Assembly (NCBI GenBank): GCA_039933785.1
Contig: JBDTNL010000028.1
Location: 1-47,541 of the forward strand
DNA length: 47,541 nt
Direction of reading: 5' to 3'
Source: JBDTNL01 sp039933785
GTDB taxonomy: Bacteria > Acidobacteriota > Thermoanaerobaculia > Multivoradales > JAGPDF01
Translations under genes and position numbers: made by a program
Notes under the pieces: generated by a model
Told to the model about the DNA's origin: nothing
Database searches by the model: none
Seen by the model: the letters and a program-made list of their open reading frames with translations, nothing else
Part shown: piece by piece, positions 15,293 to 23,777 of the stretch
How the letters are laid out: every line of letters starts with the position of its first letter
Numbering within the stretch: position 1 is the stretch's first letter

Positions 15293-16831
15293 TCAGACCC
15301 GGGTGCCGTACACGGTCTCGCGGTCGAGCACCGCGAGCGTGCGGCGATAGATGTCGTCGACCTCTTCGCGGGTGCTGGCGATCGCGGTCAGGCCCAGCTT
15401 GCCGAACTGGGACACCGCGCCGATCAGGTGGAACAGGACGCCCGACTCCGTGCGATAGCTGTAGTGCAACTTGTTGATGGTCAGGATGTCCATCAGGTCT
15501 TCCGGCAGCAACCCGCGATAGCGCTCGGAATACAGATTGTCCGTCGCCCGGTAGTACTTGGCGCTCCCGGTAGGTGAGAAAAAGAGCCCCGACTCGGGAT
15601 CGAGCGCGCCTCCGGTGAGGAACTGGAGCGCTAGATACGGATGCGACGTCCCGCCCATGCGCAGATTGATCTCGAGCGCCGTGTGCTGCCATTCGTCGGT
15701 CGCAGCGTCGCGCCAGCACAGGAAGTCGACCGCGAAGCGGCTCACGACGCCATGGTCGGCCAGCACCTTGCCGACCTTCTGCGCCTCTCTCTGGATGCGC
15801 ATTCGATAGTCGTCGTGGGCCGGAAAGGTGCAGCCGAGGAACACCTGATTGCCCGGGCCGCCGAGAACCTGGTCGTGGGTCGAGATGGGCAGAACCTCAC
15901 CCTTGGGCGAGATCCGCAACTGGGCGCTCGGCGAGAGCTTTTCGCGCCCCTCGATGAACTCCTCCACGATGCCGCCCATGCGCGCGAACTTGTTGAAGTA
16001 CGCCCCCGGCGTCTCCGTGGGCACCGCGAACTCGAGCTCGCGCATCGCTTCCCGCAGCGACTCGCGATCGGCGGTAGCGGGAAAGCGCAGCAGCGCGTTG
16101 CCCTCGCCGGAGAAGCTGTCGTTGAGCTTCACCACCGCGCGCTTCAAGCCGGGACGCTCCGCCCGCAGCTCGGCGAGCGCGAGTTCGACATCGTGCTCGG
16201 TGTTGAGGTCCTCGTAGCCGCGCGGCATCGGAACACCGGCCTCGCGAAAGACCTTCCGACTGCCGGACTTGGTCCCCAGATGAATGAGCTGCGGATCGGC
16301 GCCGTTCAGCGGAATCCCGAGCAGCACGGCGAGTTCGCGCTCGAGCGGCGTCGAGTTGAACACCGTCAGGTAGGCCCGCTGCGGATCCTGGATCCCGACC
16401 CGGATGCGTTCGATCAGGCGCGGCCGTTCGAGGATTTTCTCGGTCAACGAACGCGGCGAGCTGTCGTACGCGCAGAGCAGGGTCAGCCGCGCCTGCGCGT
16501 GGCTAGCGGGAATCCCGGCGAGGAGTTGCAGGTAGTAGTCGAGCACCAGCGGATGCACCGGCTGCGAGGTGACGTAGACCATCCGGGCGCGCGGATTGCG
16601 CAGTCGAATCAAGAGGAACAGCAGGCGCTCCTCGTAGAAACTGGCGCCGGCAAGCTTCTTGAGCTCCGACTGATCGAGGGTCATCGAAGGCACCACCACC
16701 GAAGTGTGCGGTTCCTCCTCGCGCATCATCAAGGCGTCCCAGACCTCCTTCAGGCGCGGCTTGAGCGCCTCGAAGGCGGCAATCTCTTCCTCAATCGACA
16801 GATCGCCGCGAAACGGCGGCTTAGGGATCAC
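15293..16831 (-). CDS. PGM1-like ATP-grasp peptide ligase
   Basis: A 512-residue ATP-grasp enzyme of the PGM1-related group, named for the peptide ligase of pheganomycin biosynthesis. The conserved pre-ATP-grasp segment includes SMTLDQSELKKLAG, YVTSQPVHPLVLDYYLQLL and LGTKSGSRKVFREAGV. The ATP-grasp core shows Lys235 in AVVKLNDSFSGEGN, then the metal-binding E387 and N389 of LEINLRMGGTSHPY. Such enzymes join a carboxylate to an amine through an acyl-phosphate; the substrates here are unknown. The GTG start overlaps the stop of the upstream amidotransferase (GTGA), so the two are probably made together. The usual lasso or radical-SAM genes are not nearby. Confidence 0.85.
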   Translation of the reverse strand: MIPKPPFRGDLSIEEEIAAFEALKPRLKEVWDALMMREEEPHTSVVVPSMTLDQSELKKLAGASFYEERLLFLLIRLRNPRARMVYVTSQPVHPLVLDYYLQLLAGIPASHAQARLTLLCAYDSSPRSLTEKILERPRLIERIRVGIQDPQRAYLTVFNSTPLERELAVLLGIPLNGADPQLIHLGTKSGSRKVFREAGVPMPRGYEDLNTEHDVELALAELRAERPGLKRAVVKLNDSFSGEGNALLRFPATADRESLREAMRELEFAVPTETPGAYFNKFARMGGIVEEFIEGREKLSPSAQLRISPKGEVLPISTHDQVLGGPGNQVFLGCTFPAHDDYRMRIQREAQKVGKVLADHGVVSRFAVDFLCWRDAATDEWQHTALEINLRMGGTSHPYLALQFLTGGALDPESGLFFSPTGSAKYYRATDNLYSERYRGLLPEDLMDILTINKLHYSYRTESGVLFHLIGAVSQFGKLGLTAIASTREEVDDIYRRTLAVLDRETVYGTRV

Positions 16832-17952
16832 CCGCCGCCTCCCGGACCGACCAGCTCGAGGTTCACGATCTCGTCCTCATGCACCATCGTTGGCAAGCCC
16901 AGAGCCTCGGCGCGACGTCGCGCCTGACGGTGGAGATGGAAACGAAGCGGCCCGAGCAGTGTGAAGCTCGAGGTGAGCCTCAGACGCCGATCGTCATCCG
17001 GCAGGAGGGGCGTCATCAGGGTACGGCGCTCGCTCGCCCAGTCCTCGGTGACTTCGCCCGCGTCGACCATCCGCTGCAGGATGATGCGCTGCGCCGCGCG
17101 ATCGACCACCTCGGGATGGTGGTTGACCGCAAAGATACGCGGCATGGTGCCCTCCCGGTCGCGCGCGAACTCGAACATGGTGAGGGCGCTGCCGCGCTGG
17201 CCGCTCTCGGGCTCGACGTCGTAGCCGATCGGCAGTCCGCGCCGCGAAAAACCGGGCTCAGGGAGGAGATCGAACAGACGCGTGTCGGTGATCAGAAGCC
17301 GACCGTGGACCAACTGCTCGGCGAAGCGGGCGAACCATGGGTGCGTCCCGGCCTCCGGCGTCAACTCATTCTCGAGGATGCCACTGCTCTTGCCGCCCTT
17401 CCGCGCGTCGCGCAGGACCGGTCGCGCGACCCCCGACCAACGGCAGAGGACGCCGAAGGTGTGGCAGACCGCCAGCAAGGCCTGATCGCGCTCCTCCCAA
17501 TTCGCGCGCACGGCATCGAACAGGCGAAAGAGTGGCGCCTCCCAGGAGGGATCCTCGCGCACGCCCTGGCTCTCGTACGACTCGCCGTCGTTGAAGCGTG
17601 GATCGATGTGTCCCGGACCACCGGTGCCGAGGAAGAGCGCGTAGCGTTCCCCCGCTTCCGGCACCATCAATCCGCGACGAACGTCGAACGAGATCACTCG
17701 CACCGAAAGTCCGGCCTGAGCAGCGAATAGCTCCCGGCTCGCGTTCCACACGTCATAGACCAGCGAGCCATGACCGAGGTTGGGCCAGCCGTGGTTCATG
17801 TCCAACACCGCGATGTCGAGCGTGCGCTCGTCGGCGGCCGGCAGGTCACCGGGGTTCTCTACCCGGACGTAGCTCCAGCGACCGTCGAGGGTGGGCAAGG
17901 CTTGAAGCGAGGAGGGCTGCGGAATCGCCGTGACTGCGGGTCGGGCCGACAT
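16828..17952 (-). CDS. class I glutamine amidotransferase-like protein
   Basis: A 374-residue protein with a GATase-1 type fold. The nucleophile elbow is LLAVCHTFG with Cys163, the second motif FAVNHHPEVVD supplies His279 and Glu281, and GTGGPGHIDP near residue 110 fits the oxyanion loop. This intact Cys-His-Glu triad suggests glutamine hydrolysis or another thiol-based amidohydrolase or peptidase reaction. There is no synthetase domain, so ammonia would go to a partner. The coupled ATP-grasp ligase downstream is the obvious candidate, which is inference. ATG at 17952 is divergent from lemA with 90 bp between. Confidence 0.78.
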   Translation of the reverse strand: MSARPAVTAIPQPSSLQALPTLDGRWSYVRVENPGDLPAADERTLDIAVLDMNHGWPNLGHGSLVYDVWNASRELFAAQAGLSVRVISFDVRRGLMVPEAGERYALFLGTGGPGHIDPRFNDGESYESQGVREDPSWEAPLFRLFDAVRANWEERDQALLAVCHTFGVLCRWSGVARPVLRDARKGGKSSGILENELTPEAGTHPWFARFAEQLVHGRLLITDTRLFDLLPEPGFSRRGLPIGYDVEPESGQRGSALTMFEFARDREGTMPRIFAVNHHPEVVDRAAQRIILQRMVDAGEVTEDWASERRTLMTPLLPDDDRRLRLTSSFTLLGPLRFHLHRQARRRAEALGLPTMVHEDEIVNLELVGPGGGG

Positions 17953-17971
17953 TGAAGACTAGTTTAGCGGA

Positions 17972-17982
17972 TAGACTGTCTA
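17972..17982. promoter_or_regulatory. TAGAC-T-GTCTA palindrome between divergent genes
   Basis: A perfect 5-bp inverted repeat with a single central base lies midway between the amidotransferase and lemA starts. It is flanked by A/T-richer DNA than the surroundings, and a TAAACT box lies 11 nt before the amidotransferase ATG. It is an operator candidate for one or both genes; no regulator is encoded nearby. Confidence 0.3.
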
Positions 17983-18042
17983 GCCAGACATCTACATCAA
18001 TGACCCGGCCAAGTCCTTGTTGGCCAGGGAAGGAGAACGGCA

Positions 18043-18651
18043 ATGGGCAAGATCGGACTCATCGGCTGCATCGGCTTGGTGGTCGTCCTCGCGATACTCG
18101 GCGTGTGGGTGGCCGGCCAATACAATGGACTGGTCTCGGCAGATCAGGCCGTACAGGCGCAGTGGGGGCAGGTCGAAGCGGCGTATCAGCGGCGCGCGGA
18201 CCTGATCCCAAACCTGGTCGCGAGCGTCAAAGGCGCGGCGAATTTCGAGCAATCGACCCTCACCGCGGTCACCGAGGCACGTGCCAAGGTCGGCCAGATC
18301 TCCGCCGGCGCGGCGCAGAATATCGCCAACAATCCCGAGGCCTTCAAGAACTTCCAGCAGGCGCAGGACGGCCTGTCGTCGGCGCTCTCGCGCTTGATGG
18401 TGGTGGTCGAGAAGTACCCCGAGCTCAAGGCCAACCAGAACTTCCTCAACCTGCAGTCGCAGCTCGAGAGCACCGAGAACGGCATCGCCAACGAGCGCCG
18501 GGTGTTCAACGAGAAGGCGCAGGCCTTCAACACCAAGAGGAACAGCTTCCCGACCAATACGATCGCAGGGTTCTTCGGCGATCGTTTCAAGGAGAAGCCA
18601 TACTTCAAGGCCGCTGAGGGCTCGGATCAGGCACCCAAGGTCCAGTTCTAA
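18043..18651 (+). CDS. lemA: LemA family protein
   Basis: A 202-residue LemA family protein. One N-terminal membrane helix (IGLIGCIGLVVVLAILGVWV) is followed by a helical bundle with the family sequences YNGLVSADQAVQAQWGQVE, YQRRADLIPNLVASVKG and LVVVEKYPELKANQNF-like segments. LemA proteins are anchored in the inner membrane; their biochemical role is not established. AAGGAGA precedes the ATG by a good distance, and a 6-bp hairpin (GGCCAA/TTGGCC, 18007-18025) lies just before it in the leader. Two TPM-domain genes follow at once, the classic LemA-YgcG arrangement. Confidence 0.93.
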   Translation: MGKIGLIGCIGLVVVLAILGVWVAGQYNGLVSADQAVQAQWGQVEAAYQRRADLIPNLVASVKGAANFEQSTLTAVTEARAKVGQISAGAAQNIANNPEAFKNFQQAQDGLSSALSRLMVVVEKYPELKANQNFLNLQSQLESTENGIANERRVFNEKAQAFNTKRNSFPTNTIAGFFGDRFKEKPYFKAAEGSDQAPKVQF

Positions 18652-18660
18652 CAAGCGCCG

Positions 18661-19449
18661 GTGAAGCGCTTCTGGCGGCTGTGCACGGCGGCGACGGTTG
18701 CGACCGTCGCCGCGCTGGCTCTCGTTGCCCTCGCGGCAGTCGCGTGGGCCGAGGACGCCGTGCCGCCGGCGCCCACTCGCTGGGTCACGGACCAGGCTGA
18801 TTTCCTCTCGCCGCAAGCCCGCCAGTCGCTCGACAGCGAGCTCGAGCAGTACGAACAACGCACCGGCCACCAGTTCCTGGTCTGGATCGCGAAGTCGTCA
18901 GGCAACCGCACCCCGGAGGACTTCGCGAGCAAGGCATTTGCCGCCTGGCGTGTAGGTCGCAAGGGCATCGATGACGGACTGGTGCTCTTCGTCTTCGCCG
19001 ACGAGCGCAAGCTCCGCTTCGAGGTCGGCTACGGGCTCGAAGCCAAGGTGACCGACGCGACGGCCGGTCGCATCCTCAGCAACGACATCGTCCCTCGCCT
19101 GCAGGCCGACGACCGCGACGGAGCCATCGGCCAAGGCGTGACGGCCGCGATGGCGGTGATCGACGGCACGGCCGAGGCCACCGCGCCGAACGCGCAGTCG
19201 CCGTCCGCGGACGACACCGGGAGCGACTCCAGGCCGCAAGGTCGGCGGCTCTCGCTGGGCGAGAAGATCGTCATCGGGCTGCTGGTGATCGGTTTCATCA
19301 TCTTGCTGATCACCAACCCCTCGCTGGCGCTCTGGCTACTCTTCAATCTGCTCTCGAGCGGCGGTGGCCGCGGGGGCTCGGGCGGCGGTGGCGGATTCTC
19401 CGGCGGAGGCGGGAGGTCCGGCGGTGGCGGAGCGAGCGGCTCGTGGTGA
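18661..19449 (+). CDS. TPM-domain (YgcG-like) membrane protein
   Basis: A 262-residue protein starting with GTG, 9 bp after lemA. It has a signal sequence (ATVATVAALALVALAAVAWA), then a TPM domain (about 38-165) with WVTDQADFLSPQARQSLDSE, ASKAFAAWRVGRKGIDDGLV, and LRFEVGYGLEAKVTDATAG. A low-complexity stretch and a membrane region (about 203-235) come next, ending in a long Gly/Ser-rich tail. This is the YgcG architecture: an extracytoplasmic TPM domain, a membrane helix and a Gly-rich tail. Its function is unknown, though TPM is sometimes linked to phosphatase activity. It probably works with LemA. Confidence 0.9.
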   Translation: MKRFWRLCTAATVATVAALALVALAAVAWAEDAVPPAPTRWVTDQADFLSPQARQSLDSELEQYEQRTGHQFLVWIAKSSGNRTPEDFASKAFAAWRVGRKGIDDGLVLFVFADERKLRFEVGYGLEAKVTDATAGRILSNDIVPRLQADDRDGAIGQGVTAAMAVIDGTAEATAPNAQSPSADDTGSDSRPQGRRLSLGEKIVIGLLVIGFIILLITNPSLALWLLFNLLSSGGGRGGSGGGGGFSGGGGRSGGGGASGSW

Positions 19450-19465
19450 AACGAGGAGAGCTCCC

Positions 19466-19915
19466 ATGGTGATGACCCGCGGGCGCCTGCGGCGCGAAGT
19501 CGATCTCGAGCGCGTAGAGCGCGCCATCGAGATCGCCGAACGGCAGAGCTCGGCCGAGGTGCGGGTCTCGCTCTCGACCTTTTTTTGGGGCAGTGTCGAG
19601 GGCGCCGCCAACCGCGCCTTCGACCGCCTACGCATGCGAGACACCGCGCAGAGGAACGGCGTGCTGATCTTCGTCGTGCCGTCGCGCCGCACCTTCGTGG
19701 TCCTCGGCGACGAGGGGATCCACGCCAAGGTCGGCGACGACTTCTGGCATGCGGTGGCGGGAGCGATCTCGGGCTTCTTCAAGAAGCGCGATTTCACCGG
19801 CGGATTGGTGCACGGCATCGAAACCCTGGGCGCCGCGCTCGCCGAGCACTTCCCTTTCGATCCCAACGCCGACCGCAACGAGCTGCCCGACGCCGTCGAT
19901 CTCGGCGAGGAGTGA
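19466..19915 (+). CDS. short TPM-domain protein
   Basis: A 149-residue protein with a single TPM domain and no signal peptide or membrane helix. It shows IEIAERQSSAEVRVSLSTFF, NGVLIFVVPSRRTFVVLGDE and FTGGLVHGIETLGAALAEHF, the family pattern. The ATG at 19466 has GAGGAGAG upstream; the in-frame extension to 19364 overlaps the Gly-rich tail of the previous gene and is rejected. It is the third member of the lemA operon, as in genomes where a membrane TPM protein and a soluble one occur together. It lacks the N-terminal export signal of its neighbour, so its compartment may differ. Confidence 0.85.
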   Translation: MVMTRGRLRREVDLERVERAIEIAERQSSAEVRVSLSTFFWGSVEGAANRAFDRLRMRDTAQRNGVLIFVVPSRRTFVVLGDEGIHAKVGDDFWHAVAGAISGFFKKRDFTGGLVHGIETLGAALAEHFPFDPNADRNELPDAVDLGEE

Positions 19916-19918
19916 CCC

Positions 19919-21319
19919 ATGGCCGTCGACACTCCCCAGCCCGCGCCCAGCTCGCGAGCGTTGTTTGTCGCGGTCGGCGCCGTGACCGCGATCGGCCTGG
20001 TCTCCTTCGCCAATCTCGAATACGACTGGAGTCTTCCCGAGGCGCCGCTGCTGATCCTGCGCTGGCTGGCGCTCGCCGGTTTGATGTTCGCGGCGTTCAA
20101 GCGGCGCTCGCTGACCGCCTGGATCCTGGTCAGCATGGTGGTGGGCGCGGAGATCGGCCATGACTTCCCCACCGTCGCCGTTCAGCTGCGCATCCTCAGC
20201 CAGATCTTCCTGCGCCTGATCAAGACCATCATCGCGCCATTGATCTTCGGCACCCTAGTGGTCGGCATCGCCGGCCACGCCGACATCAAGGCGGTCGGGC
20301 GCATGGGGATCAAGGCGCTCTTCTACTTCGAGATCGTGACCACGATCGCGCTGTTCATCGGCCTCGCGGCGATCAACATCAGCCGCGCCGGCGTCGGCCT
20401 CGCCATGCCGGTCGGCGAGCATCACGAAAAGCTCGAAGCGGTGAAGCAGACCTGGCAGGACGTCGTCCAGCACGCCTTCCCCGAGAACATCGCGAAGTCG
20501 GTAGCCGAGGGTCAGGTGCTGCAGATCGTAGTGTTCAGCATCTTGTTCGGAATCGCGCTCGGAATGATCTCGGAGGCCAAGCGCAAGCCGATGCTGGCCT
20601 TCGCCGAGAGCCTCTCCGAGACCATGTTCAAGTTCACCAACCTGGTGATGATGTTCGCGCCGGTCGGCGTCGGCGCCGCCATGGCCTACACCGTCGGGCA
20701 CATGGGTCTCGGCGCGCTCAAGAACCTGTTCCTGCTGCTCGCGACGCTCTATGTCGCGCTCATCGTGTTCATCTTTCTGGTACTGGTGCCGGTGGCGCTG
20801 ATCGCGCGTATACCGGTGCGCGAATTCGCCAAGGCGATCGCGGAACCAGTATCGATCGCCTTCGCCACCACCAGCTCGGAGGCCGCGCTGCCGCGCGCCA
20901 TGGAGCAGATGGAGGGTTTCGGCGTGCCGCGACAGATCGTGGCCTTCGTCATGCCCACGGGTTACAGCTTCAATCTCGACGGCACCACGCTCTATCTGTC
21001 ACTGGCTTCGATCTTCGTCGCTCAGGCCGCGGGCATGCACCTGACGCTCGGCCAGCAGTTGCTGATGGTGTTCACGCTCATGCTGACCAGCAAAGGGGTT
21101 GCCGGCGTGCCGCGGGCCTCGCTGGTCATCCTGCTCGGCACCGCGGCGTCGTTCAACCTGCCCATCGAGCCGATCTTCCTCATCCTCGGCATCGACGAGC
21201 TCATGGACATGGCGCGCACCTCGGTCAACGTGATCGGAAACTGCCTGGCGACCGCGGTGATCGCGCGCTGGGAAGGCCAGTTTCGCGGCGAGGACTGGAA
21301 ACCCGCGACTCCGGCCTAG
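19919..21319 (+). CDS. dicarboxylate/amino acid:cation symporter (DctA/GltP family)
   Basis: A 466-residue secondary transporter of the DAACS family that imports dicarboxylates, glutamate or aspartate with Na+ or H+. Eight or so membrane helices are visible. The family signatures are IAFATTSSEAALPRAMEQ (re-entrant hairpin 1) and PTGYSFNLDGTTLYLSLASI. The C-terminal LGIDELMDMARTSVNVIGNC holds substrate-contact residues. The first ~90 residues add extra hydrophobic helices compared with a typical 420-residue DctA. ATG 19919 lies 3 bp after the TPM gene stop, so it may share the lemA transcript. The final TAG overlaps the convergent GT2 stop in the shared bases CTAG. Confidence 0.9.
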   Translation: MAVDTPQPAPSSRALFVAVGAVTAIGLVSFANLEYDWSLPEAPLLILRWLALAGLMFAAFKRRSLTAWILVSMVVGAEIGHDFPTVAVQLRILSQIFLRLIKTIIAPLIFGTLVVGIAGHADIKAVGRMGIKALFYFEIVTTIALFIGLAAINISRAGVGLAMPVGEHHEKLEAVKQTWQDVVQHAFPENIAKSVAEGQVLQIVVFSILFGIALGMISEAKRKPMLAFAESLSETMFKFTNLVMMFAPVGVGAAMAYTVGHMGLGALKNLFLLLATLYVALIVFIFLVLVPVALIARIPVREFAKAIAEPVSIAFATTSSEAALPRAMEQMEGFGVPRQIVAFVMPTGYSFNLDGTTLYLSLASIFVAQAAGMHLTLGQQLLMVFTLMLTSKGVAGVPRASLVILLGTAASFNLPIEPIFLILGIDELMDMARTSVNVIGNCLATAVIARWEGQFRGEDWKPATPA

Positions 21320-22320
21320 CGCAAGGTCACGGTCGGATTGCGAATCGGGCGCACCCAGCTAGGCAAGGTGTCGTTCGAAGCCACCAACAAACGAAATAGC
21401 CGCGGCCACTGGATCGCCGCCAGCTTCAGGCTTAGACGCCAGCCCGGGCGGCGCAGACGCCCGAATCGATTGACTCCCTCGAGCGCCACCGCTGCATCGT
21501 TCCATCGTCGCGCCGAGCAGGCTCGTACGTAGTCGTCGAGAGAGGTCTGGAAGAACCGCGGCGCGATGGCGTCGCGCACGTAGTAGCGCATCATGCGCGG
21601 GTCGTCGGGCAGCATGGCCGCGAGCTTCTCCGCATAGATCATCCGACTCTCCATGAAGCGCCGCGAGGCCGACGAGCCGCTGTCGTGAATGCGGAACCGG
21701 ACGAGCGGCCGATCGACGAAGACCTGCTCCCACCCGCGACGGAAGAAGCGCACGAAGATGTCGTCGTCTTCGTAGCCCGACAGGCGCTCGTCGAACCCGC
21801 CGACATCGGTGAACGCCGCGCGCCGCAGCACGCTCGCCGACGGCAGGACCATGAGGTCGTTGGCGACGCAGTCGAAGAGCGAGTGTTTGGGGTGCGCGAC
21901 GCCGTGGGCGCGAAGAAACGCCCGAGTCACTAAGCCCCCGTCGTAGTCGATCTCGTCGAAGTCCGAGTACACCCAGCCGACGCGTGGGTTTGCCGCCAAG
22001 TGCGCGACCATGAGCTCGAGGTACATCGGATGCCAGGCGTCGTCTTGGTCGAGAAAGGCCAAGTGCTCACCCACCGCCTCGCGCGCGGCGTGATTGCGCG
22101 CCGCCGATTGCCCTGAGTTCGCCTGCCGCAGGACGCGCAGCGGAATTCCCGAGCGAGGAAGATCCTGCAACTGAGCGAGCGAGTCGTCGGTCGAGCCGTC
22201 GTCGACCACGATCAGCTCGCCAGGCGGTGCGGACTGAGCGAGCACGCTCTCGACCGCCGAGCGCAGGAACCGGGCGCCATTGAACACCGGAATGACCGCC
22301 GAGACGGCTGGCGCGCTCAT
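21316..22320 (-). CDS. family 2 glycosyltransferase
   Basis: A 334-residue GT2 enzyme that moves a sugar from a nucleotide donor, probably to a cell-surface glycan. The N-terminus has VSAVIPVFNGARFLRSAVES, VVDDGSTDDSLAQL, and the metal-binding motif as LAFLDQDDAWHP (the DXD equivalent). A GYEDDDIFVRFFRRGW segment provides the expected catalytic acidic residues. The start ATG overlaps the TGA of the methyltransferase upstream (ATGA). No membrane helix is obvious, so it is a cytoplasmic-face enzyme. It is the last gene of a five-gene minus-strand chain that begins with a histidine kinase. Confidence 0.88.
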   Translation of the reverse strand: MSAPAVSAVIPVFNGARFLRSAVESVLAQSAPPGELIVVDDGSTDDSLAQLQDLPRSGIPLRVLRQANSGQSAARNHAAREAVGEHLAFLDQDDAWHPMYLELMVAHLAANPRVGWVYSDFDEIDYDGGLVTRAFLRAHGVAHPKHSLFDCVANDLMVLPSASVLRRAAFTDVGGFDERLSGYEDDDIFVRFFRRGWEQVFVDRPLVRFRIHDSGSSASRRFMESRMIYAEKLAAMLPDDPRMMRYYVRDAIAPRFFQTSLDDYVRACSARRWNDAAVALEGVNRFGRLRRPGWRLSLKLAAIQWPRLFRLLVASNDTLPSWVRPIRNPTVTLR

Positions 22321-23777
22321 GACGGGGTGGTCGGGGGCCGCAACGCTTCGACTGGATAGCGGCGTGAGCGCGCCTCGCTGGCGCGCGCGTCGAGCGGCCA
22401 GGCCACAGCGCCAGCCTCGAGGTCGCGCACCTTGCGCACCAGGATCTCGGCACAGGCGTACGCGGGAACGGTGGGCATATCGAGGAATTCCCTCCGCCAC
22501 TCGGGCGCGGGATGAATCGCCGCCGGTCCCGACAGTCCGACATCGAGTACTTCGAACCCGGTCTCCGGTCCGAAAAGCGTCCGCAGGCCCTCGTCGGTGA
22601 AGCGCCAGAAGTCGTTCGGCTGCGCATGCGCGGGCCATGCGGCCGGCACCTGGTGATAGGAGAAACCGCCGATCTTCAGTGCCCGGTTGACCTCCGCGGC
22701 CACCAGCCAGGGCGCCTGGAGATGCTCGAGCACGGCGCTCGAGAAAACCCCGCCGAGCGCGCTCGCGCGCACATACCGGCTGAGCTGGTGCGCGTCTCCG
22801 ACCACGGTCACGCCGGGACCGGGATGGATGTCGAACCCGATGACAAGGCTCTCGAGGAGCTCGTTCGAATTCCATACCGGCCGCCCGTCCTCGGCGGCGG
22901 GAATCGTGCGGGCGCCGATCTGCAGCACCAAACCGCCGGCGGAATTGATCAGCGTGGCGAACTTTCTCCACATGTTGCTGCGCTCCAGCGGATCGGCGGC
23001 ACTGCTCGGCCAGGCAGGGATCGGCCCCTCGGGCAATTCCAGAAGGCTGCCAACCACTCCGCTGTCGGTCTCCACCTCCAGGCGTACAGGTTGGCCAGCC
23101 GGACAGGCGAGGTAGGCAGCGAACCCGCTGTGCCGAACGTGATCATGCGCGGGGTAGTGCTGCAGCAGATCGGCGCGTTCCGAAAAGACGCTCACGGTGA
23201 CGCTGCGCCCCGCCGACTCCACTCGCAAGGCGCGCACGCGGTGTTCGTACGCGTGCGCCCAGCCGCGCAGGTAGATCCCGTAGGCGTCGCGCCAATAGGC
23301 GTCGATCCAATGCTCCATTCTCGAGGCCGCACCGGAGGACGTTCGCTCACGCAGCACCGCCATGCCGTGTTGGTCGAAGATCAGCGACGGTTCCGCGGCC
23401 CGCGAAGCTCCCCACGCGCACTCGAGAACGATGGGGTCTCGACCCCGCGCCAACTCCCGGAGAGCCGAAAGATCGGGCTCGTTCGGCGCCTCGGCGAGGT
23501 CCGCGAGAGCGAACACTCCCAGGAGAAAGTTTGCTCCCGCCGCGTCCGGGAAGGGCTCGAACACGGCGCGAACGCTGTCGCCCACGCCCAGGCCACCCAC
23601 GCCGATCGAGCCGCACCGCCACTGCGAGGCATCGGCCGCGCTCGCGACGACGAACCGCAGCCGCTCGACGGAACCGCGCAGAGCGACGTCGAGCGGCAAC
23701 ACGAGCGAGCGCAGGCCGGAGCCCGGAGCCTGGAACGACTCCGCGATGAGCAGCCTTGCGGCCGTTTGGGTCCTCAC
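22317..23777 (-). CDS. methyltransferase-domain protein with N-terminal beta-rich region
   Basis: A 486-residue protein. The last ~200 residues look like a class I SAM methyltransferase of the Methyltransf_11 type. LESLVIGFDIHPGPGVTVVG and VVGDAHQLSRY stand in for the nucleotide-binding loops, and GGVFSSAVLEHLQAPWLVA is a typical post-motif. The classic GxGxG is replaced by LQIGARTIP, so activity is not certain. The first ~280 residues are beta-prone, with YGIYLRGWAHAYEH resembling a domain found in some surface-polysaccharide proteins. The GTG start overlaps the stop of the next methyltransferase. It may modify a glycan made with the downstream GT2. Confidence 0.72.
   Translation of the reverse strand: MRTQTAARLLIAESFQAPGSGLRSLVLPLDVALRGSVERLRFVVASAADASQWRCGSIGVGGLGVGDSVRAVFEPFPDAAGANFLLGVFALADLAEAPNEPDLSALRELARGRDPIVLECAWGASRAAEPSLIFDQHGMAVLRERTSSGAASRMEHWIDAYWRDAYGIYLRGWAHAYEHRVRALRVESAGRSVTVSVFSERADLLQHYPAHDHVRHSGFAAYLACPAGQPVRLEVETDSGVVGSLLELPEGPIPAWPSSAADPLERSNMWRKFATLINSAGGLVLQIGARTIPAAEDGRPVWNSNELLESLVIGFDIHPGPGVTVVGDAHQLSRYVRASALGGVFSSAVLEHLQAPWLVAAEVNRALKIGGFSYHQVPAAWPAHAQPNDFWRFTDEGLRTLFGPETGFEVLDVGLSGPAAIHPAPEWRREFLDMPTVPAYACAEILVRKVRDLEAGAVAWPLDARASEARSRRYPVEALRPPTTPS

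Noticed and set aside
15641..16927. Plus-strand frame (428 codons) opposite the ATP-grasp gene
   Set aside because: Antisense mirror of a well-conserved enzyme; product is His/Arg/Leu-rich without domain likeness.
22321..22971. N-terminal extension of the GT2 glycosyltransferase
   Set aside because: Arg-rich and antisense-like in composition; ATG 22320 starts the GT2 fold directly and overlaps the upstream stop.
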